From Photorhabdus australis DSM 17609 (lineage in GTDB: Bacteria > Pseudomonadota > Gammaproteobacteria > Enterobacterales > Enterobacteriaceae): 60,969 nucleotides of DNA. The notes under the pieces are model-generated. The model ran no database searches. It was not told the DNA's origin and saw nothing but the letters and a program-made list of their open reading frames with translations. The stretch covers positions 30,668 to 91,636 of the forward strand of contig NZ_KL543988.1 in assembly GCF_000711895.1 (NCBI RefSeq), written 5' to 3'. Each line of letters begins with the position of its first letter. Within the stretch, counting starts at the first letter, position 1. Positions 21,914-31,911 of this stretch are shown piece by piece. The translations under genes were made by a program, and so were the position numbers.

Positions 21914-22231
21914 ATGAATAATAAAACTCTCAAACTCACAACTGATAGTAAAATCACAATTTCCCTACAAGGAGGATTTGCCTCTGCACCTGGCCTTAAC
22001 CAAGATAAGATTGTGAATTTAAATTCATTGTCTCCGCACCAACAGCAATTATTTCGTCAAGCCATAGAACAAGATTTTTCTGATTCCATGCCGCCATCAC
22101 CATATCCTGATCAACATTATTATCTGATCAGTATCGCCAATGGAAATGAAGAATACCACTTCACTCTTCCAGAGTTAGATGCACCAGAAATAATTACCCA
22201 GATATGGGATGCTCACAAAAAGGGTGGTTAA
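21914..22231 (+). CDS. Emfourin-type inhibitor of M4 proteases
   Basis: 105-residue soluble protein without a signal peptide. Its N-terminus (KITISLQGGFASAPGL) and overall size match emfourin, the slow, tight-binding inhibitor of protealysin encoded next to protealysin in Serratia; a Photorhabdus homologue has been studied with photorin. The adjacent M4 protease on the same strand supports the assignment. Likely job: keep the protease inactive inside the producing cell or in a shared compartment. The 157-base gap with a terminator and a candidate promoter is unusual for such a pair. Convergent with der. Confidence 0.85.
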   Translation: MNNKTLKLTTDSKITISLQGGFASAPGLNQDKIVNLNSLSPHQQQLFRQAIEQDFSDSMPPSPYPDQHYYLISIANGNEEYHFTLPELDAPEIITQIWDAHKKGG

Positions 22232-22252
22232 TACCACCCTTTCCTTTTTGAA

Positions 22253-23737
22253 TTAACGTTTTTTTAGGTGAGCCATCAGACGCTTACGTTTACGCATCTG
22301 ATTTGGTGTCAACGTATTACGTTTGTCTGCATACGGGTTTGCCCCTTCTTTAAACTGAATTCGAATAGGCGTCCCCATCACGTTCAGGGAACGACGGAAA
22401 TAGTTCATCAGATAACGCTTATAAGAATCAGACAAATCAGTGACCTGATTACCATGGATCACTACGATTGGAGGATTATAACCACCAGCATGCGCATATT
22501 TCATTTTTACCCTGCGGCCACGGATCATTGGCGGCTGATGATCTTCTTCAGCCATACGCATAATGCGGGTTAATAATGAGGTATTTACACGGCGAGTCGC
22601 GCAGTCATAAGCCTCAAGAATCGAGTCAAACAAGTTCCCCACACCGCTGCCATGCAAAGCAGAGATAAAATGTACTCTAGCGAAATCAACAAAACCAAGA
22701 CGATAATCAAGCATCTCTTTCACTTGCTCTTTATCTTCTTGTGACATGCCATCCCATTTATTGACCGCAATAACTAACGAGCGCCCGCTGTTAAGTATGA
22801 AACCCAGCAACGATAAATCCTGATCAGAGATGCCTTCACGCGCATCAATCACCAGTAACACAACGTTAGCATCCTCAATCGCCTGAAGCGTTTTGATCAC
22901 TGAGAATTTTTCAACTGTTGCAGTAACCTTACCCCGCTTACGCACACCCGCGGTATCAATCAAGACATATTCGCGGCCATCGCGTTCCATTGGAATATAA
23001 ATGCTGTCACGGGTGGTACCCGGCATGTCATAAACCACAACCCTCTCTTCACCTAAGATACGGTTAGTCAACGTAGATTTCCCTACGTTTGGCTTGCCGA
23101 CAATGGCTAATTTTAATGGCAGAGTGGATGGATCAAAATCATCTTCCTCTTCTTCTACCATCTCCGACTCATTCTGTTCCTGTTCAGCCCAATATGCTGC
23201 ATTCGCTTGTTCTTCGGTCAGCACAACCTCTTCTTCCTCACCCTTACCGGAAAAAGGCAACAACACTCGTTCGATAAGCTGGGTAACACCACGACCATGA
23301 GAAGCAGCAATAGAATATATATCACCTAACCCAAGCGAATAAAATTCAGCAATAGATGTATCAATATCAATACCATCGGTTTTATTTGCAACCAAAAAAG
23401 TCGCTTTTTCACGGCTACGCAAATGTTTTGCTATAGCATGGTCTGCTGGCATTAATCCAGCACGGGCATCTACCATAAATAGAACAATATCGGCTTCTTC
23501 AATCGCCATCAAAGATTGTGCTGCCATATGTGTTTCAACACCATCTTCGGTACCATCGATACCTCCGGTATCAATTATGATAAATTCCTGCCCTTCGACC
23601 TCAGCTCGACCATATTTGCGGTCGCGGGTCAGACCTGGAAAATCCGCTACCAGCGCATCTCTTGTACGGGTTAAACGGTTAAATAATGTGGATTTACCCA
23701 CATTTGGGCGCCCTACCAGAGCGACGACAGGTATCAT
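22253..23737 (-). CDS. der: Ribosome biogenesis GTPase Der (EngA)
   Basis: Essential GTPase for 50S subunit maturation with two tandem G domains. 494 residues from the ATG at 23737 (GAGG nine bases upstream); a reading five codons longer overlaps that Shine-Dalgarno. First P-loop GRPNVGKST near residue 9, second GKPNVGKST near residue 211 with its [10 protein letters not shown]3 region, separated by a very acidic linker ([11 protein letters not shown]). The KH-like C-terminal domain ends in the basic tail typical of enterics. Last gene of the rodZ-ispG-hisS-yfgM-bamB-der series. Confidence 0.97.
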   Translation of the reverse strand: MIPVVALVGRPNVGKSTLFNRLTRTRDALVADFPGLTRDRKYGRAEVEGQEFIIIDTGGIDGTEDGVETHMAAQSLMAIEEADIVLFMVDARAGLMPADHAIAKHLRSREKATFLVANKTDGIDIDTSIAEFYSLGLGDIYSIAASHGRGVTQLIERVLLPFSGKGEEEEVVLTEEQANAAYWAEQEQNESEMVEEEEDDFDPSTLPLKLAIVGKPNVGKSTLTNRILGEERVVVYDMPGTTRDSIYIPMERDGREYVLIDTAGVRKRGKVTATVEKFSVIKTLQAIEDANVVLLVIDAREGISDQDLSLLGFILNSGRSLVIAVNKWDGMSQEDKEQVKEMLDYRLGFVDFARVHFISALHGSGVGNLFDSILEAYDCATRRVNTSLLTRIMRMAEEDHQPPMIRGRRVKMKYAHAGGYNPPIVVIHGNQVTDLSDSYKRYLMNYFRRSLNVMGTPIRIQFKEGANPYADKRNTLTPNQMRKRKRLMAHLKKR

Positions 23738-23769
23738 TTGTTGATGCCTCATGACTTAAATTTGAAATC

Positions 23770-23843
23770 AGTATTTTGCTGCTTATAGTTAACGCAACAA
23801 AATACTAAAAAGACGAAACGGCCCCTGTTCTTTCCAGGAGCCG
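23770..23843 (-). other. Two hairpins between bamB and der
   Basis: AGTATTTTG-c-TGC (23770-23782) pairs with GCA-a-CAAAATACT (23794-23806), and CGGCCCCTG (23819-23827) pairs with CAGGAGCCG (23835-23843) with one mismatch. Read on the minus strand the second is followed by a TTTCGTCTTTTT stretch, so it may be a partial terminator that lowers der expression relative to bamB. Confidence 0.5.
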
Positions 23844-23896
23844 TGGAACAATAACAACTCTTTATCTTATTTTCGATAAATAGATAGTAAAAATAC

Positions 23897-25069
23897 TCAA
23901 CGGGTAAACAGATAAACTGAGCCGTTTTTCGCCTGTACCATCAGTTTATCGCTGGCAACAACCGGACGACTCATTAAGCCTGAGCTATCAACTTTATGCT
24001 GGGCAACAAACTTACCATCATCCATATTCAACCAGTGCAAATAACCATCACTATCACCAACAACTAAATAGCCATTATACATTTCAGGCGCAGTCAGATT
24101 ACGGTGCTGTAATTTTGTCTGAGTCCACAGCGTCACACCATCACTTTGACGCAGACTCATAACACGATCGTTTTGATCAACCATGTAAAGCTTATCACCA
24201 GAAACAACTATTTCGTTCACTGAACCCAAATCGCGTTTCCAGAGAATTTGACCTGAACGCATATCAAGCGCCACCAGATTACCATTATATGCTACTGCAT
24301 ATATCACACCCTCAGAAATAACGGGCGTCATATCAACATCATTAAGACGGCCAATTTCTGTAGAGCTGGTTACCTGAGAAATACGTTGTTGCCAAATTAA
24401 TTGCCCCTGAGCAATCAGGACAGCACTGATACGGCCATTATCTCCCCCCACAATTGCCGCACCATAAGCCACAGCAGGAGCCGATTCACCACGCAATGAT
24501 AATGATGGCGTGTCCATATTAACGGACCACTGAATTTTACCATCTGACTCATTCAATGCCTGCAACATACCGTTGCTGGTATGAATCAGCACCAAGCCAT
24601 CACTTACAACCGGGCGCGATAATGCCTCACCGGCAACTTCAGACTCCCAGGCAACCTGGCCATCTGCCGCATTTAGTGCAATCACTTTCGCACGTTCAGT
24701 ACCTACATATAAATAATCCCCGGAAACCGTCAGACCACCAGAGAGCAACGCAGGTATACGCGAAGAGAGAAAACCTGCTTTTTCAGCTAGATTTACCGAC
24801 CATATCTCTTTGCCACTATCAATATTCAGTGCCTTAACGATACCATTACGATCAGCAACATAGACAACAGAACCTTGCCAGGTTGGTGTCAAATGAGAGT
24901 AATAACGACCTACACCATCACCTACGGATTTATCCCAGACAACACGTGGGTTAAATTGATTTTCAACCTGTGGTAACGGTGACATCGTTACCGTATCCTG
25001 CTCACTTGAACAACCTGCTAACAGAATGGAAGTAACCAGACCAACCAAGAGTGTTTTACGCAGCTGCAT
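23897..25069 (-). CDS. bamB: Outer membrane assembly lipoprotein BamB
   Basis: Lipoprotein of the BAM complex that helps insert beta-barrel proteins into the outer membrane. 390 residues (E. coli 392). Signal peptide with lipobox LLAGC and Cys20, then an eight-bladed PQQ-type beta-propeller visible as repeated G-x-x-x-W blades (DSGKEIWSVN, ADGQVAWESE, SDGKIQWSVN, RSGQILWKRD, SDGVTLWTQT). It lies 13 bases after yfgM on the same strand, indicating an operon. Confidence 0.96.
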   Translation of the reverse strand: MQLRKTLLVGLVTSILLAGCSSEQDTVTMSPLPQVENQFNPRVVWDKSVGDGVGRYYSHLTPTWQGSVVYVADRNGIVKALNIDSGKEIWSVNLAEKAGFLSSRIPALLSGGLTVSGDYLYVGTERAKVIALNAADGQVAWESEVAGEALSRPVVSDGLVLIHTSNGMLQALNESDGKIQWSVNMDTPSLSLRGESAPAVAYGAAIVGGDNGRISAVLIAQGQLIWQQRISQVTSSTEIGRLNDVDMTPVISEGVIYAVAYNGNLVALDMRSGQILWKRDLGSVNEIVVSGDKLYMVDQNDRVMSLRQSDGVTLWTQTKLQHRNLTAPEMYNGYLVVGDSDGYLHWLNMDDGKFVAQHKVDSSGLMSRPVVASDKLMVQAKNGSVYLFTR

Positions 25070-25082
25070 TGAAAGAATCCCC

Positions 25083-25703
25083 TTAGCTGGATAAGTTATT
25101 CAATTTAAGATTTAACATCGATTTGATCGCCTGAGGTGAATTCGCTACCAAACCTTTGGTATAGGCGGCACGAGCACCAGCAATATCACCTTTTTTCAAC
25201 AGTGCATCACCACGGATATCCTCTGCTACTGCAACCCATCCAGAACCTTTCACCTGTTCTAGTGTTTTCAGTGCAACATCCGCTTTATCTTCTGCTAATT
25301 GAACCCTAGCTAAACGAATGTTAACCAAAGCCTGCAAATCTTCACTTTTTGCCTGCCCAACCGCTGTAGACAAAAACTGCTCCGCTTTAGCTAACTCATT
25401 CTTTTCAACAGCAAGCTTAGCCAGTTGCATATAAGCCATTACGCCATAGCTGTTATTTGTTTCACTGGCAAATTTCTCAACAGCGGTATTGTTCTCTTTT
25501 TTACCAGACAATAATCCACTATTTACCTGTTCAAAAGCTTCCGCACTTGCTTGCAACTGATTTGTCTGATGGGATTGCCAGTAACGCCAACCGATCAGCG
25601 CGCCAGCCCCCAATACCAACCCGAAAACCAACGCCTTACCATTATTGGCAAAAAAGCGGCGGATCGCGTCAACTTGTTCATTTTCATTAGTATAGACTTC
25701 CAC
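25083..25703 (-). CDS. yfgM: YfgM, inner-membrane TPR protein (SecYEG/PpiD-associated)
   Basis: 206-residue ancillary SecYEG translocon protein that pairs with the chaperone PpiD in E. coli. One N-terminal membrane helix (about residues 24-42, ALVFGLVLGAGALIGWRYW) is followed by a periplasmic helical region with TPR-like repeats (AKLAVEKNELAKAEQFL). It lies 11 bases after hisS and 13 before bamB, in the conserved order. Confidence 0.94.
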   Translation of the reverse strand: MEVYTNENEQVDAIRRFFANNGKALVFGLVLGAGALIGWRYWQSHQTNQLQASAEAFEQVNSGLLSGKKENNTAVEKFASETNNSYGVMAYMQLAKLAVEKNELAKAEQFLSTAVGQAKSEDLQALVNIRLARVQLAEDKADVALKTLEQVKGSGWVAVAEDIRGDALLKKGDIAGARAAYTKGLVANSPQAIKSMLNLKLNNLSS

Positions 25704-25714
25704 AGAGTCTCTCC

Positions 25715-26992
25715 TTAGCCTAACAGTTCAGCCAAACGAGCTGCAATTTCGCCTTGCGACAACGTTTGTTGTTCGCCTGTACGTAAATCTTTAATGGCTA
25801 CTTGACCAGAGCGTACTTCATCCTCACCAAGGATCAACGCAATTTTAGCGCCGTGTTTATCTGCACGCCCTAGTTGCTTCTTAAAATTACCTCCGCCGTG
25901 GTTCATCATCAGGCGCAATTGAGGCAACATATCACGTACCTGTTCAGCCAAAATCAATGCAGCCTGTTGACTTCCTTCACCAAAAGAAGCCAGATAAACA
26001 TCAGCAACTGACAGCTCCGCCATAAATTCCGGGTTAATTTCCTGTACCAACAGAACTAAACGCTCCATTCCCATGGCAAAACCCACTGCCGGAGTTGAAC
26101 GACCCCCCAACTGCTCAACCAGCCCATCGTACCGGCCACCAGCACAGACAGTCCCCTGGGCCCCAAGAGCCGTTGTCACCCATTCAAATACCGTGCGGTT
26201 ATAATAATCCAGGCCGCGAACTAAACGCTGATTAATCCGGTACTTGATACCAACCGCATCAAGAAGTGCGCACAGGCTATTAAAATGTTCTTTTGATTCG
26301 GCATCAAGATAATCAAACAGTTCCGGTGCATCATTAAGAAGTTGCTGAACTTCAGAATTTTTCGAATCCAAAACACGCAATGGATTGCTGTACATACGGC
26401 GCTGGCAATCTTCATCCAGCTTATCTTTATGTTGCTCAAGAAAAGCAACCAGTGCTTCGCGGTAGCTGGCACGCGCCTCCAATGAACCAATAGAGTTCAG
26501 CTCAAGCGTTACATGCTCAGAAATACCAAGCTCACGCCACCAGCGGGCGGTCATTAAAATCAGTTCGGCATCAATATCAGGCCCCTGAAGACCAAATACT
26601 TCAGCACCTAATTGGTAAAATTGACGATAACGGCCTTTTTGGGGGCGCTCATAGCGAAACATTGGCCCGATATACCATACACGCTGTTCCTGATTGTACA
26701 GCAGACCATGTTCAATACCCGCACGCACGCAGCCCGCGGTATTTTCAGGACGTAGGGTCAAACTTTCACCATTGCGATCATCAAAGGTATACATTTCCTT
26801 TTCAACCACATCAGTCACTTCCCCGATAGCACGTTTAAATAACGGGGTCTGCTCTACAATCGGTGTACGGATCTCACTATAACCATAGCCCGCAAGCACT
26901 CGTTTCAAAGTGCTTTCAATACGCTGCCAGATAGCAGTATCTGCTGGCAAGTAGTCATTCATACCACGGATAGCTTGGATATTTTTTGCCAC
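25715..26992 (-). CDS. hisS: Histidine--tRNA ligase
   Basis: Class II synthetase that charges tRNA-His. 425 residues (E. coli 424). Motif 1 region with YGYSEIRTP, motif 2 with [21 protein letters not shown], the histidine-specific [15 protein letters not shown] and [13 protein letters not shown], motif 3 with GFAMGMERL, and a C-terminal anticodon-binding domain. It is 119 bases downstream of ispG; a CACTAGC/GCTAGTG repeat (27074-27102) lies in that gap. Confidence 0.97.
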   Translation of the reverse strand: MAKNIQAIRGMNDYLPADTAIWQRIESTLKRVLAGYGYSEIRTPIVEQTPLFKRAIGEVTDVVEKEMYTFDDRNGESLTLRPENTAGCVRAGIEHGLLYNQEQRVWYIGPMFRYERPQKGRYRQFYQLGAEVFGLQGPDIDAELILMTARWWRELGISEHVTLELNSIGSLEARASYREALVAFLEQHKDKLDEDCQRRMYSNPLRVLDSKNSEVQQLLNDAPELFDYLDAESKEHFNSLCALLDAVGIKYRINQRLVRGLDYYNRTVFEWVTTALGAQGTVCAGGRYDGLVEQLGGRSTPAVGFAMGMERLVLLVQEINPEFMAELSVADVYLASFGEGSQQAALILAEQVRDMLPQLRLMMNHGGGNFKKQLGRADKHGAKIALILGEDEVRSGQVAIKDLRTGEQQTLSQGEIAARLAELLG

Positions 26993-27111
26993 GTTTTATC
27001 TCTGTTAATAATTCAAAAATGATGTTGATTATAAAAGCGAATACTGACGAGGTTCAATTGGCAAACCAAACAGCACTAGCTCACGATAACTATGCGCTAG
27101 TGTCAGGTTTA

Positions 27112-28233
27112 TTATTTATCTAATTGACTTATGTCAATACGCTTATTTTCATCCAGCATTGATGCCTTAGCACGGATCTTAGCCTCAAGCTGATCGATCA
27201 TATCAGCATTATTGAGGCGCTCTTTCTGCCGAACCCCATCTTCATAAAAACCGCTTTTCGTCTTAGCACCGGTAACGCCCAAAGTGGAAACTTCCGCCTC
27301 ACCCGGCCCATTAACGACACAACCAATGATTGAAACATCCATTGGTGTCAATAAATCTTCCAGACGCTGTTCCAAAGCATTAACTGTACCGATAACATCG
27401 AATTCCTGACGAGAACAGGTTGGACAAGCAATAAAATTAATGCCACGGGAACGAATACGCAGCGCCTTCAGAATGTCAAAACCGACTTTAACTTCCTCCA
27501 CCGGATCGGCGGCTAGTGAAATACGCAGGGTATCACCGATACCTTCTGACAGCAGAATCCCCAAACCAATGGCTGATTTTACAGAACCCGCACGAGCGCC
27601 ACCCGCTTCTGTAATACCAAGATGTAATGGCTGATCGATCTTCTGAGCCAGCAAACGATAAGCCCCAACCGCCAGAAATACATCCGACGCTTTTACGCTG
27701 ATTTTGAACTGTTCAAAATTAAGTCTGTCGAGAATATCTACATGACGCATAGCCGATTCCACCAAGGCTTCTGGTGTTGGCTCACCATATTTTTCCTGAA
27801 TATCCTTTTCCAATGATCCGCCATTCACACCAATACGGATTGGGATACTTTTATCACGGGCAGAAGCCACAACCTCACGGATACGTGCCTCATTACCAAT
27901 ATTACCCGGATTAATACGCAGACAATCAACACCATACTCAGCAACTTTAAGTGCAATACGGTAATCAAAATGAATATCTGCAACCAAAGGAACATTAACT
28001 TGCTGCTTAATCAGCTTAAATGCTTCTGCAGCATCCATCGTTGGTACTGATACTCGGACAATATCAACCCCAACACGTTCCAGCGACTTAATCTGTTTAA
28101 CCGTTGCTTCCACATCTGTAGTACGTGTGTTTGTCATTGACTGCACCGCAATTGGTGCATCATCCCCGACTGGCACATTCCCTACATAAATACGCGTAGA
28201 TTTGCGTCTTTTTATCGGCGATTCATTATGCAT
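27112..28233 (-). CDS. ispG: 4-hydroxy-3-methylbut-2-en-1-yl diphosphate synthase
   Basis: Penultimate enzyme of the MEP isoprenoid pathway; it reduces MEcPP to HMBPP using a [4Fe-4S] cluster. 373 residues (E. coli 372). N-terminal TIM barrel with [13 protein letters not shown], and the C-terminal cluster ligands are the cysteines of CPTCSR and CVVNGPGE, with the glutamate in the latter. The cluster in IspG depends on the iron-sulfur machinery encoded later in this window. It sits 70 bases after rodZ in an operon order conserved with E. coli. Confidence 0.97.
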   Translation of the reverse strand: MHNESPIKRRKSTRIYVGNVPVGDDAPIAVQSMTNTRTTDVEATVKQIKSLERVGVDIVRVSVPTMDAAEAFKLIKQQVNVPLVADIHFDYRIALKVAEYGVDCLRINPGNIGNEARIREVVASARDKSIPIRIGVNGGSLEKDIQEKYGEPTPEALVESAMRHVDILDRLNFEQFKISVKASDVFLAVGAYRLLAQKIDQPLHLGITEAGGARAGSVKSAIGLGILLSEGIGDTLRISLAADPVEEVKVGFDILKALRIRSRGINFIACPTCSRQEFDVIGTVNALEQRLEDLLTPMDVSIIGCVVNGPGEAEVSTLGVTGAKTKSGFYEDGVRQKERLNNADMIDQLEAKIRAKASMLDENKRIDISQLDK

Positions 28234-28303
28234 ACTAGTGTTTCTCCCATACTTCCATGTGCTTACTTATGAAATAACAATTAATGCTGTACCACCAAGG
28301 CAT

Positions 28304-29293
28304 TTACTGTGTTTCTGGTACTTTAAAACGCGCAATACGACCTGCTTTAATAAAGCTGCTCAAATCAACAGGCTTCCCTTGGAACTGCACATCCACTGCC
28401 GCCGGGGCACCAATAGTTAATTTATAAGGTAGTGAACCAGAAAGATTCAGACTATCGCCCTTCCTTTTAGTTCCGCTAAACAACGTTTTCCCATTAGCAT
28501 CAACAACCTGCAACCAACAGGATGCTTTAAAATTCATCACCAATTTATCACTACCAGCCGCTACCGCTGATCGATTTTCCACAACATCGGGTATTTGCGC
28601 TGTACTCTGATTAATTGGATTGGTTGGTAATGGGACCGTCTGTGGCTGAGTTTCAGTTGTTTCCACTGACTGCTTTTGAGTTGATATTACAGGTTGAGTC
28701 GCTTCCCCACTATTATTCGCTTGCGCTGTATTTTCTGTTGAGACAACTGGCACGTGCGGCTCACTGGTCTGCAATTGTGTTGTTTGCTTGTGATTTCCCG
28801 CAGATAAATCCACCGCGTTAGTATCCTGCTGAGCAATCTGCACCGTAGACTGATCAGCCATTGAAATTAATTCCTTCTGCTGAGCTGTATGGTTTTGCCA
28901 CCACCATGCTCCTGTCAAACTGATCACCACTAAAATAATTAGCCACGTAATCCGCATTAACCAATTGTCACGCTTTTTACGTTTCTTACCCAATGAAAAA
29001 CTCTGCATTGGCGAAACTTTTGCTGTTTTCGCCGGAGTATGCTTATCCAGAATTGCTAACATTTCTTCTTCTGGAATTTGTACCAACTTAGCATAAGAGC
29101 GCACATAACCACGTAGAAAAGTCGGTGCCATATTGGCCGGTATATTGTCCTCTTCAATATCGCGAATAGTGGAAAGTTTCAGACACAGGCGATCAGCCAC
29201 AGTCTGCTGAGTTAGCCCGTGTTGTTCGCGGGCCTGACGCAGGAGATGACCTGCTGTTAAGTGAGCTTGTTCTGGAGTCGTTTCAGTATTCAT
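28304..29293 (-). CDS. rodZ: Cytoskeletal protein RodZ
   Basis: Bitopic membrane protein that couples MreB filaments to the cell-wall elongation machinery. 329 residues from the ATG at 29293. The cytoplasmic N-terminus has a Cro/CI-type helix-turn-helix (REQHGLTQQTVADRLCL) used for MreB binding, then a basic stretch (GKKRKKRDN), a membrane helix (about residues 110-130, WLIILVVISLTGAWWW), a Q/T-rich periplasmic linker, and a C-terminal beta domain (FKASCWLQVVDANGKTLFSG). A reading two codons longer would need a TTG start. Confidence 0.95.
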   Translation of the reverse strand: MNTETTPEQAHLTAGHLLRQAREQHGLTQQTVADRLCLKLSTIRDIEEDNIPANMAPTFLRGYVRSYAKLVQIPEEEMLAILDKHTPAKTAKVSPMQSFSLGKKRKKRDNWLMRITWLIILVVISLTGAWWWQNHTAQQKELISMADQSTVQIAQQDTNAVDLSAGNHKQTTQLQTSEPHVPVVSTENTAQANNSGEATQPVISTQKQSVETTETQPQTVPLPTNPINQSTAQIPDVVENRSAVAAGSDKLVMNFKASCWLQVVDANGKTLFSGTKRKGDSLNLSGSLPYKLTIGAPAAVDVQFQGKPVDLSSFIKAGRIARFKVPETQ

Positions 29294-29414
29294 TAGCAAG
29301 AAGATGCAGCACTGTTCAGGTTGTGAAAAACTTCGCGCCGGCTTCTTGCAATAATTTTTACATTATACAACAGCCTGCGCGGCGAAATAGATTTGCTATT
29401 TTACTAGCGGCAAA

Positions 29415-29825
29415 TCATTGATAACAAATACGCCTGTCAGCATTACTCCCGGCAAACAAAGTTTTAACTTCTTCATACTGCCCCTGTTCACAGAGAAAAG
29501 CGCTGTAATAATGCAATACCGTATCATTTCCTGACGCATACTGCATTGCTATTTTGTAACGCTGACGAGCAGCTTCTGGCTGGCCGGAATATTGCTCATA
29601 TAACGCCATACCCAATTGGGCCTGATAATGGTCAGGCTCTACCAGTAATACTTTATCAAAGTGATATCTGGCAGCCGATAAGTTACCTTCGGCCAGATAA
29701 GCCATTCCCAATTGAATCCGAGTTTCTGCTGCCACTATTCGCGGTTTATTTCCGTTTGCTGGTTGACTGGAACAACCTACCAATAATGCAGCAGCAACAA
29801 TCATTCCCGATAACATCCTTATCAT
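29415..29825 (-). CDS. Short PilW/PilF-like TPR lipoprotein
   Basis: 136-residue predicted lipoprotein: signal peptide with lipobox LLVGC (Cys18) followed by about two TPR units (GMAYLAEGNLSAARYHFDKVL, then GMALYEQYSGQPEAARQRY in shorter form). PilW/PilF pilotins are usually about 250 residues, so this one lacks the C-terminal half. The 120 bases to rodZ hold no remnant of it, which argues for a true short form rather than a frameshift. The ATG at 29825 has GGGG upstream; a TTG six codons earlier overlaps it. Position between rlmN and rodZ is that of pilW in other gammaproteobacteria. Confidence 0.75.
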   Translation of the reverse strand: MIRMLSGMIVAAALLVGCSSQPANGNKPRIVAAETRIQLGMAYLAEGNLSAARYHFDKVLLVEPDHYQAQLGMALYEQYSGQPEAARQRYKIAMQYASGNDTVLHYYSAFLCEQGQYEEVKTLFAGSNADRRICYQ

Positions 29826-29899
29826 ACTATCCCCATTGTTCAAGGATTCGCAATTGTAACAATCATTTCGGTTACTGTATTTACAAGACCTGCCTGAAT

Positions 29900-31078
29900 T
29901 CAGACTGTTCTTAACTGAATAGGTTCACCTGCCTGACGTTTTTTCAATGTACGTTTTGTACGATCAATAACATCACCGGCAAGCTGACCACATGCTGCAT
30001 CGATATCATCGCCACGGGTCTTACGGACAATCGTTGTGAAGCCATATCCCATCAGTACCTTGGCAAAACGGTCGATGCGGCTGTTAGAACTGCGACCATA
30101 TGGCGCACCCGGAAATGGGTTCCACGGAATCAAATTGATCTTACTCGGTGTATCTTTTAGGCATTCAGCCAATTGGTGTGCCTGTTCCACGCTGTCATTA
30201 ATATGATCCAACATGACATATTCCACTGTCACCCGCCCTTGATTGGCATTGGATTTAGCTAAATAACGGCGTACACCAGCAAGGAATTGCTCAATATTAT
30301 ATTTACGATTGATAGGGACAATATCATCACGAACATCATCTGTCGGTGCATGCAGGGAAATTGCCAAAGCAACATCAATCATATCGCCAAGTTTATCCAA
30401 CGCAGGCACCACTCCTGATGTAGACAGAGTCACGCGGCGTTTAGACAGACCAAAACCAAAATCATCCATCATGATTTCCATTGCAGGAACCACATTATTC
30501 AGGTTAAGCAGAGGCTCTCCCATTCCCATCATAACGACATTAGTAATCGGGCGACGACCGCTAGATTTCAATGAGCCAATAATTTTTGCTGCACGCCAAA
30601 CCTGCCCGATGATTTCAGAAACCCGCAAATTACGGTTAAACCCTTGCTGAGCAGTAGAACAAAATTTACATTCTAATGCACAGCCTACCTGAGAAGAGAC
30701 ACACAACGTCGCCCGGTCATCTTCCGGGATATAAACCGTTTCAACTTGTTGATCGCCAACACTGATAGCCCATTTAATCGTGCCATCGGCTGAACGTTGT
30801 TCTTCTGCAACTTCAGGCGCACGAATCTCAGCAACCTGCTGTAATTTTGCCCGCAGGGTTTTGTTAATATCCGTCATCTGCTCAAAGTCGTCATAGCAGT
30901 AGTGATATATCCACTTCATCACTTGATCGGCACGGAAGGGTTTTTCCCCCATATCAACAAAGAACTGACGCATTTGCTTGCGATCCAGATCAAGTAAGTT
31001 AATTTTATCGTTTTTCTTTTCTGGAGTTTCAGACACGACGGAAGCAGCAACTTGTGCCACAGTATTTGGTTGGGACAT
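29900..31078 (-). CDS. rlmN: Dual-specificity RNA methyltransferase RlmN
   Basis: Radical SAM enzyme that methylates C2 of adenosine 2503 in 23S rRNA and A37 in some tRNAs. 392 residues (E. coli 384; a slightly longer N-terminus). The CxxxCxxC cluster motif is in [14 protein letters not shown], the SAM GGEP-like segment is [11 protein letters not shown], and the C-terminal methyl-accepting cysteine lies in [12 protein letters not shown]. First gene after ndk in the E. coli-like order, with the pilotin-like gene 74 bases downstream. Confidence 0.97.
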   Translation of the reverse strand: MSQPNTVAQVAASVVSETPEKKNDKINLLDLDRKQMRQFFVDMGEKPFRADQVMKWIYHYCYDDFEQMTDINKTLRAKLQQVAEIRAPEVAEEQRSADGTIKWAISVGDQQVETVYIPEDDRATLCVSSQVGCALECKFCSTAQQGFNRNLRVSEIIGQVWRAAKIIGSLKSSGRRPITNVVMMGMGEPLLNLNNVVPAMEIMMDDFGFGLSKRRVTLSTSGVVPALDKLGDMIDVALAISLHAPTDDVRDDIVPINRKYNIEQFLAGVRRYLAKSNANQGRVTVEYVMLDHINDSVEQAHQLAECLKDTPSKINLIPWNPFPGAPYGRSSNSRIDRFAKVLMGYGFTTIVRKTRGDDIDAACGQLAGDVIDRTKRTLKKRQAGEPIQLRTV

Positions 31079-31177
31079 TTTTTATATCGCCTCGTTGTTA
31101 CACTTTCGGCTCTGCGCTGATGAATTCAACGCGAAGTTTCAATTCGGGTATCACTATCAATTTAGTATAGTGACAAA

Positions 31178-31210
31178 TAATAAACGCCCCGTTGAATTAA
31201 CAACGGGGCG
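31178..31210 (-). terminator. ndk terminator
   Basis: Perfect 10-bp stem CGCCCCGTTG (31185-31194) and CAACGGGGCG (31201-31210) with a six-base loop. On the minus strand it is followed by TTTATTATTTG. It lies 51 bases past the ndk stop. Confidence 0.75.
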
Positions 31211-31261
31211 CCGCATTGTACAAACTTTAATGCGATGATGCTACGGGTAACTGTAAATCAG

Positions 31262-31687
31262 TTAACGCGGGCAAATTTCATCTTCAGTGAAGAAATACGC
31301 AATTTCACGGTTGGCAGATTCAACAGCATCGGAACCGTGCACTGCGTTTTCAGTAAAACTGTCTGCATAATCAGCACGCAGAGTACCGGCCAATGCATTA
31401 TCAGGATTGGTTGCACCCATCAAGTCACGGTGACGTTGTACTGCATTCTCGCCTTCCAATACCTGAACCACAATTGGGCCAGAAGTCATAAATTCCACCA
31501 GACCATCAAAGAAAGGACGACCTTTGTGCTCTGCATAGAAACCTTCAGCCTGTTCACGGGTTAAGTGCAACATTTTGGCGGCAATGATTTTAAACCCGGC
31601 GCTTTCAAAACGGGCATAAATAGACCCGATAGCATTTTTCTTCACAGCGTTAGGCTTAATAATAGAAAAAGTACGTTCAACCGTCAT
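31262..31687 (-). CDS. ndk: Nucleoside diphosphate kinase
   Basis: Transfers gamma phosphates between nucleoside triphosphates and diphosphates to balance the NTP pool. 141 residues from the ATG at 31687, matching the enteric start ([13 protein letters not shown]) and preceded by GAGG. A longer open frame upstream adds 27 atypical residues. The phospho-histidine lies in [13 protein letters not shown], and the nucleotide-binding block [12 protein letters not shown] is intact. Between pbpC and rlmN as in E. coli. Confidence 0.97.
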   Translation of the reverse strand: MTVERTFSIIKPNAVKKNAIGSIYARFESAGFKIIAAKMLHLTREQAEGFYAEHKGRPFFDGLVEFMTSGPIVVQVLEGENAVQRHRDLMGATNPDNALAGTLRADYADSFTENAVHGSDAVESANREIAYFFTEDEICPR

Positions 31688-31911
31688 GGATAACCTCTTG
31701 GCTCTTCTTTCAGCAACAGATAATTTTAATTTTTTATTCCCGATAAAAGTTAATCGGTTAATACTCATCCCGCAACTCTAGCAGGGATAAAAGCGGCGTT
31801 GATTATAGGGGTACGAAAGACGGTTGCCTACAGAAAACATAACAATCTATTAAATTTTCCTTAGCGAAAATTACCATTTTTTCGTACAAATCACACTTTT
31901 AACTGAATCGT

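Noticed and set aside
31688-31768. 27-residue N-terminal extension of Ndk
   Set aside because: The family start is at 31687 with a GAGG site; the extension has no counterpart in enteric Ndk.
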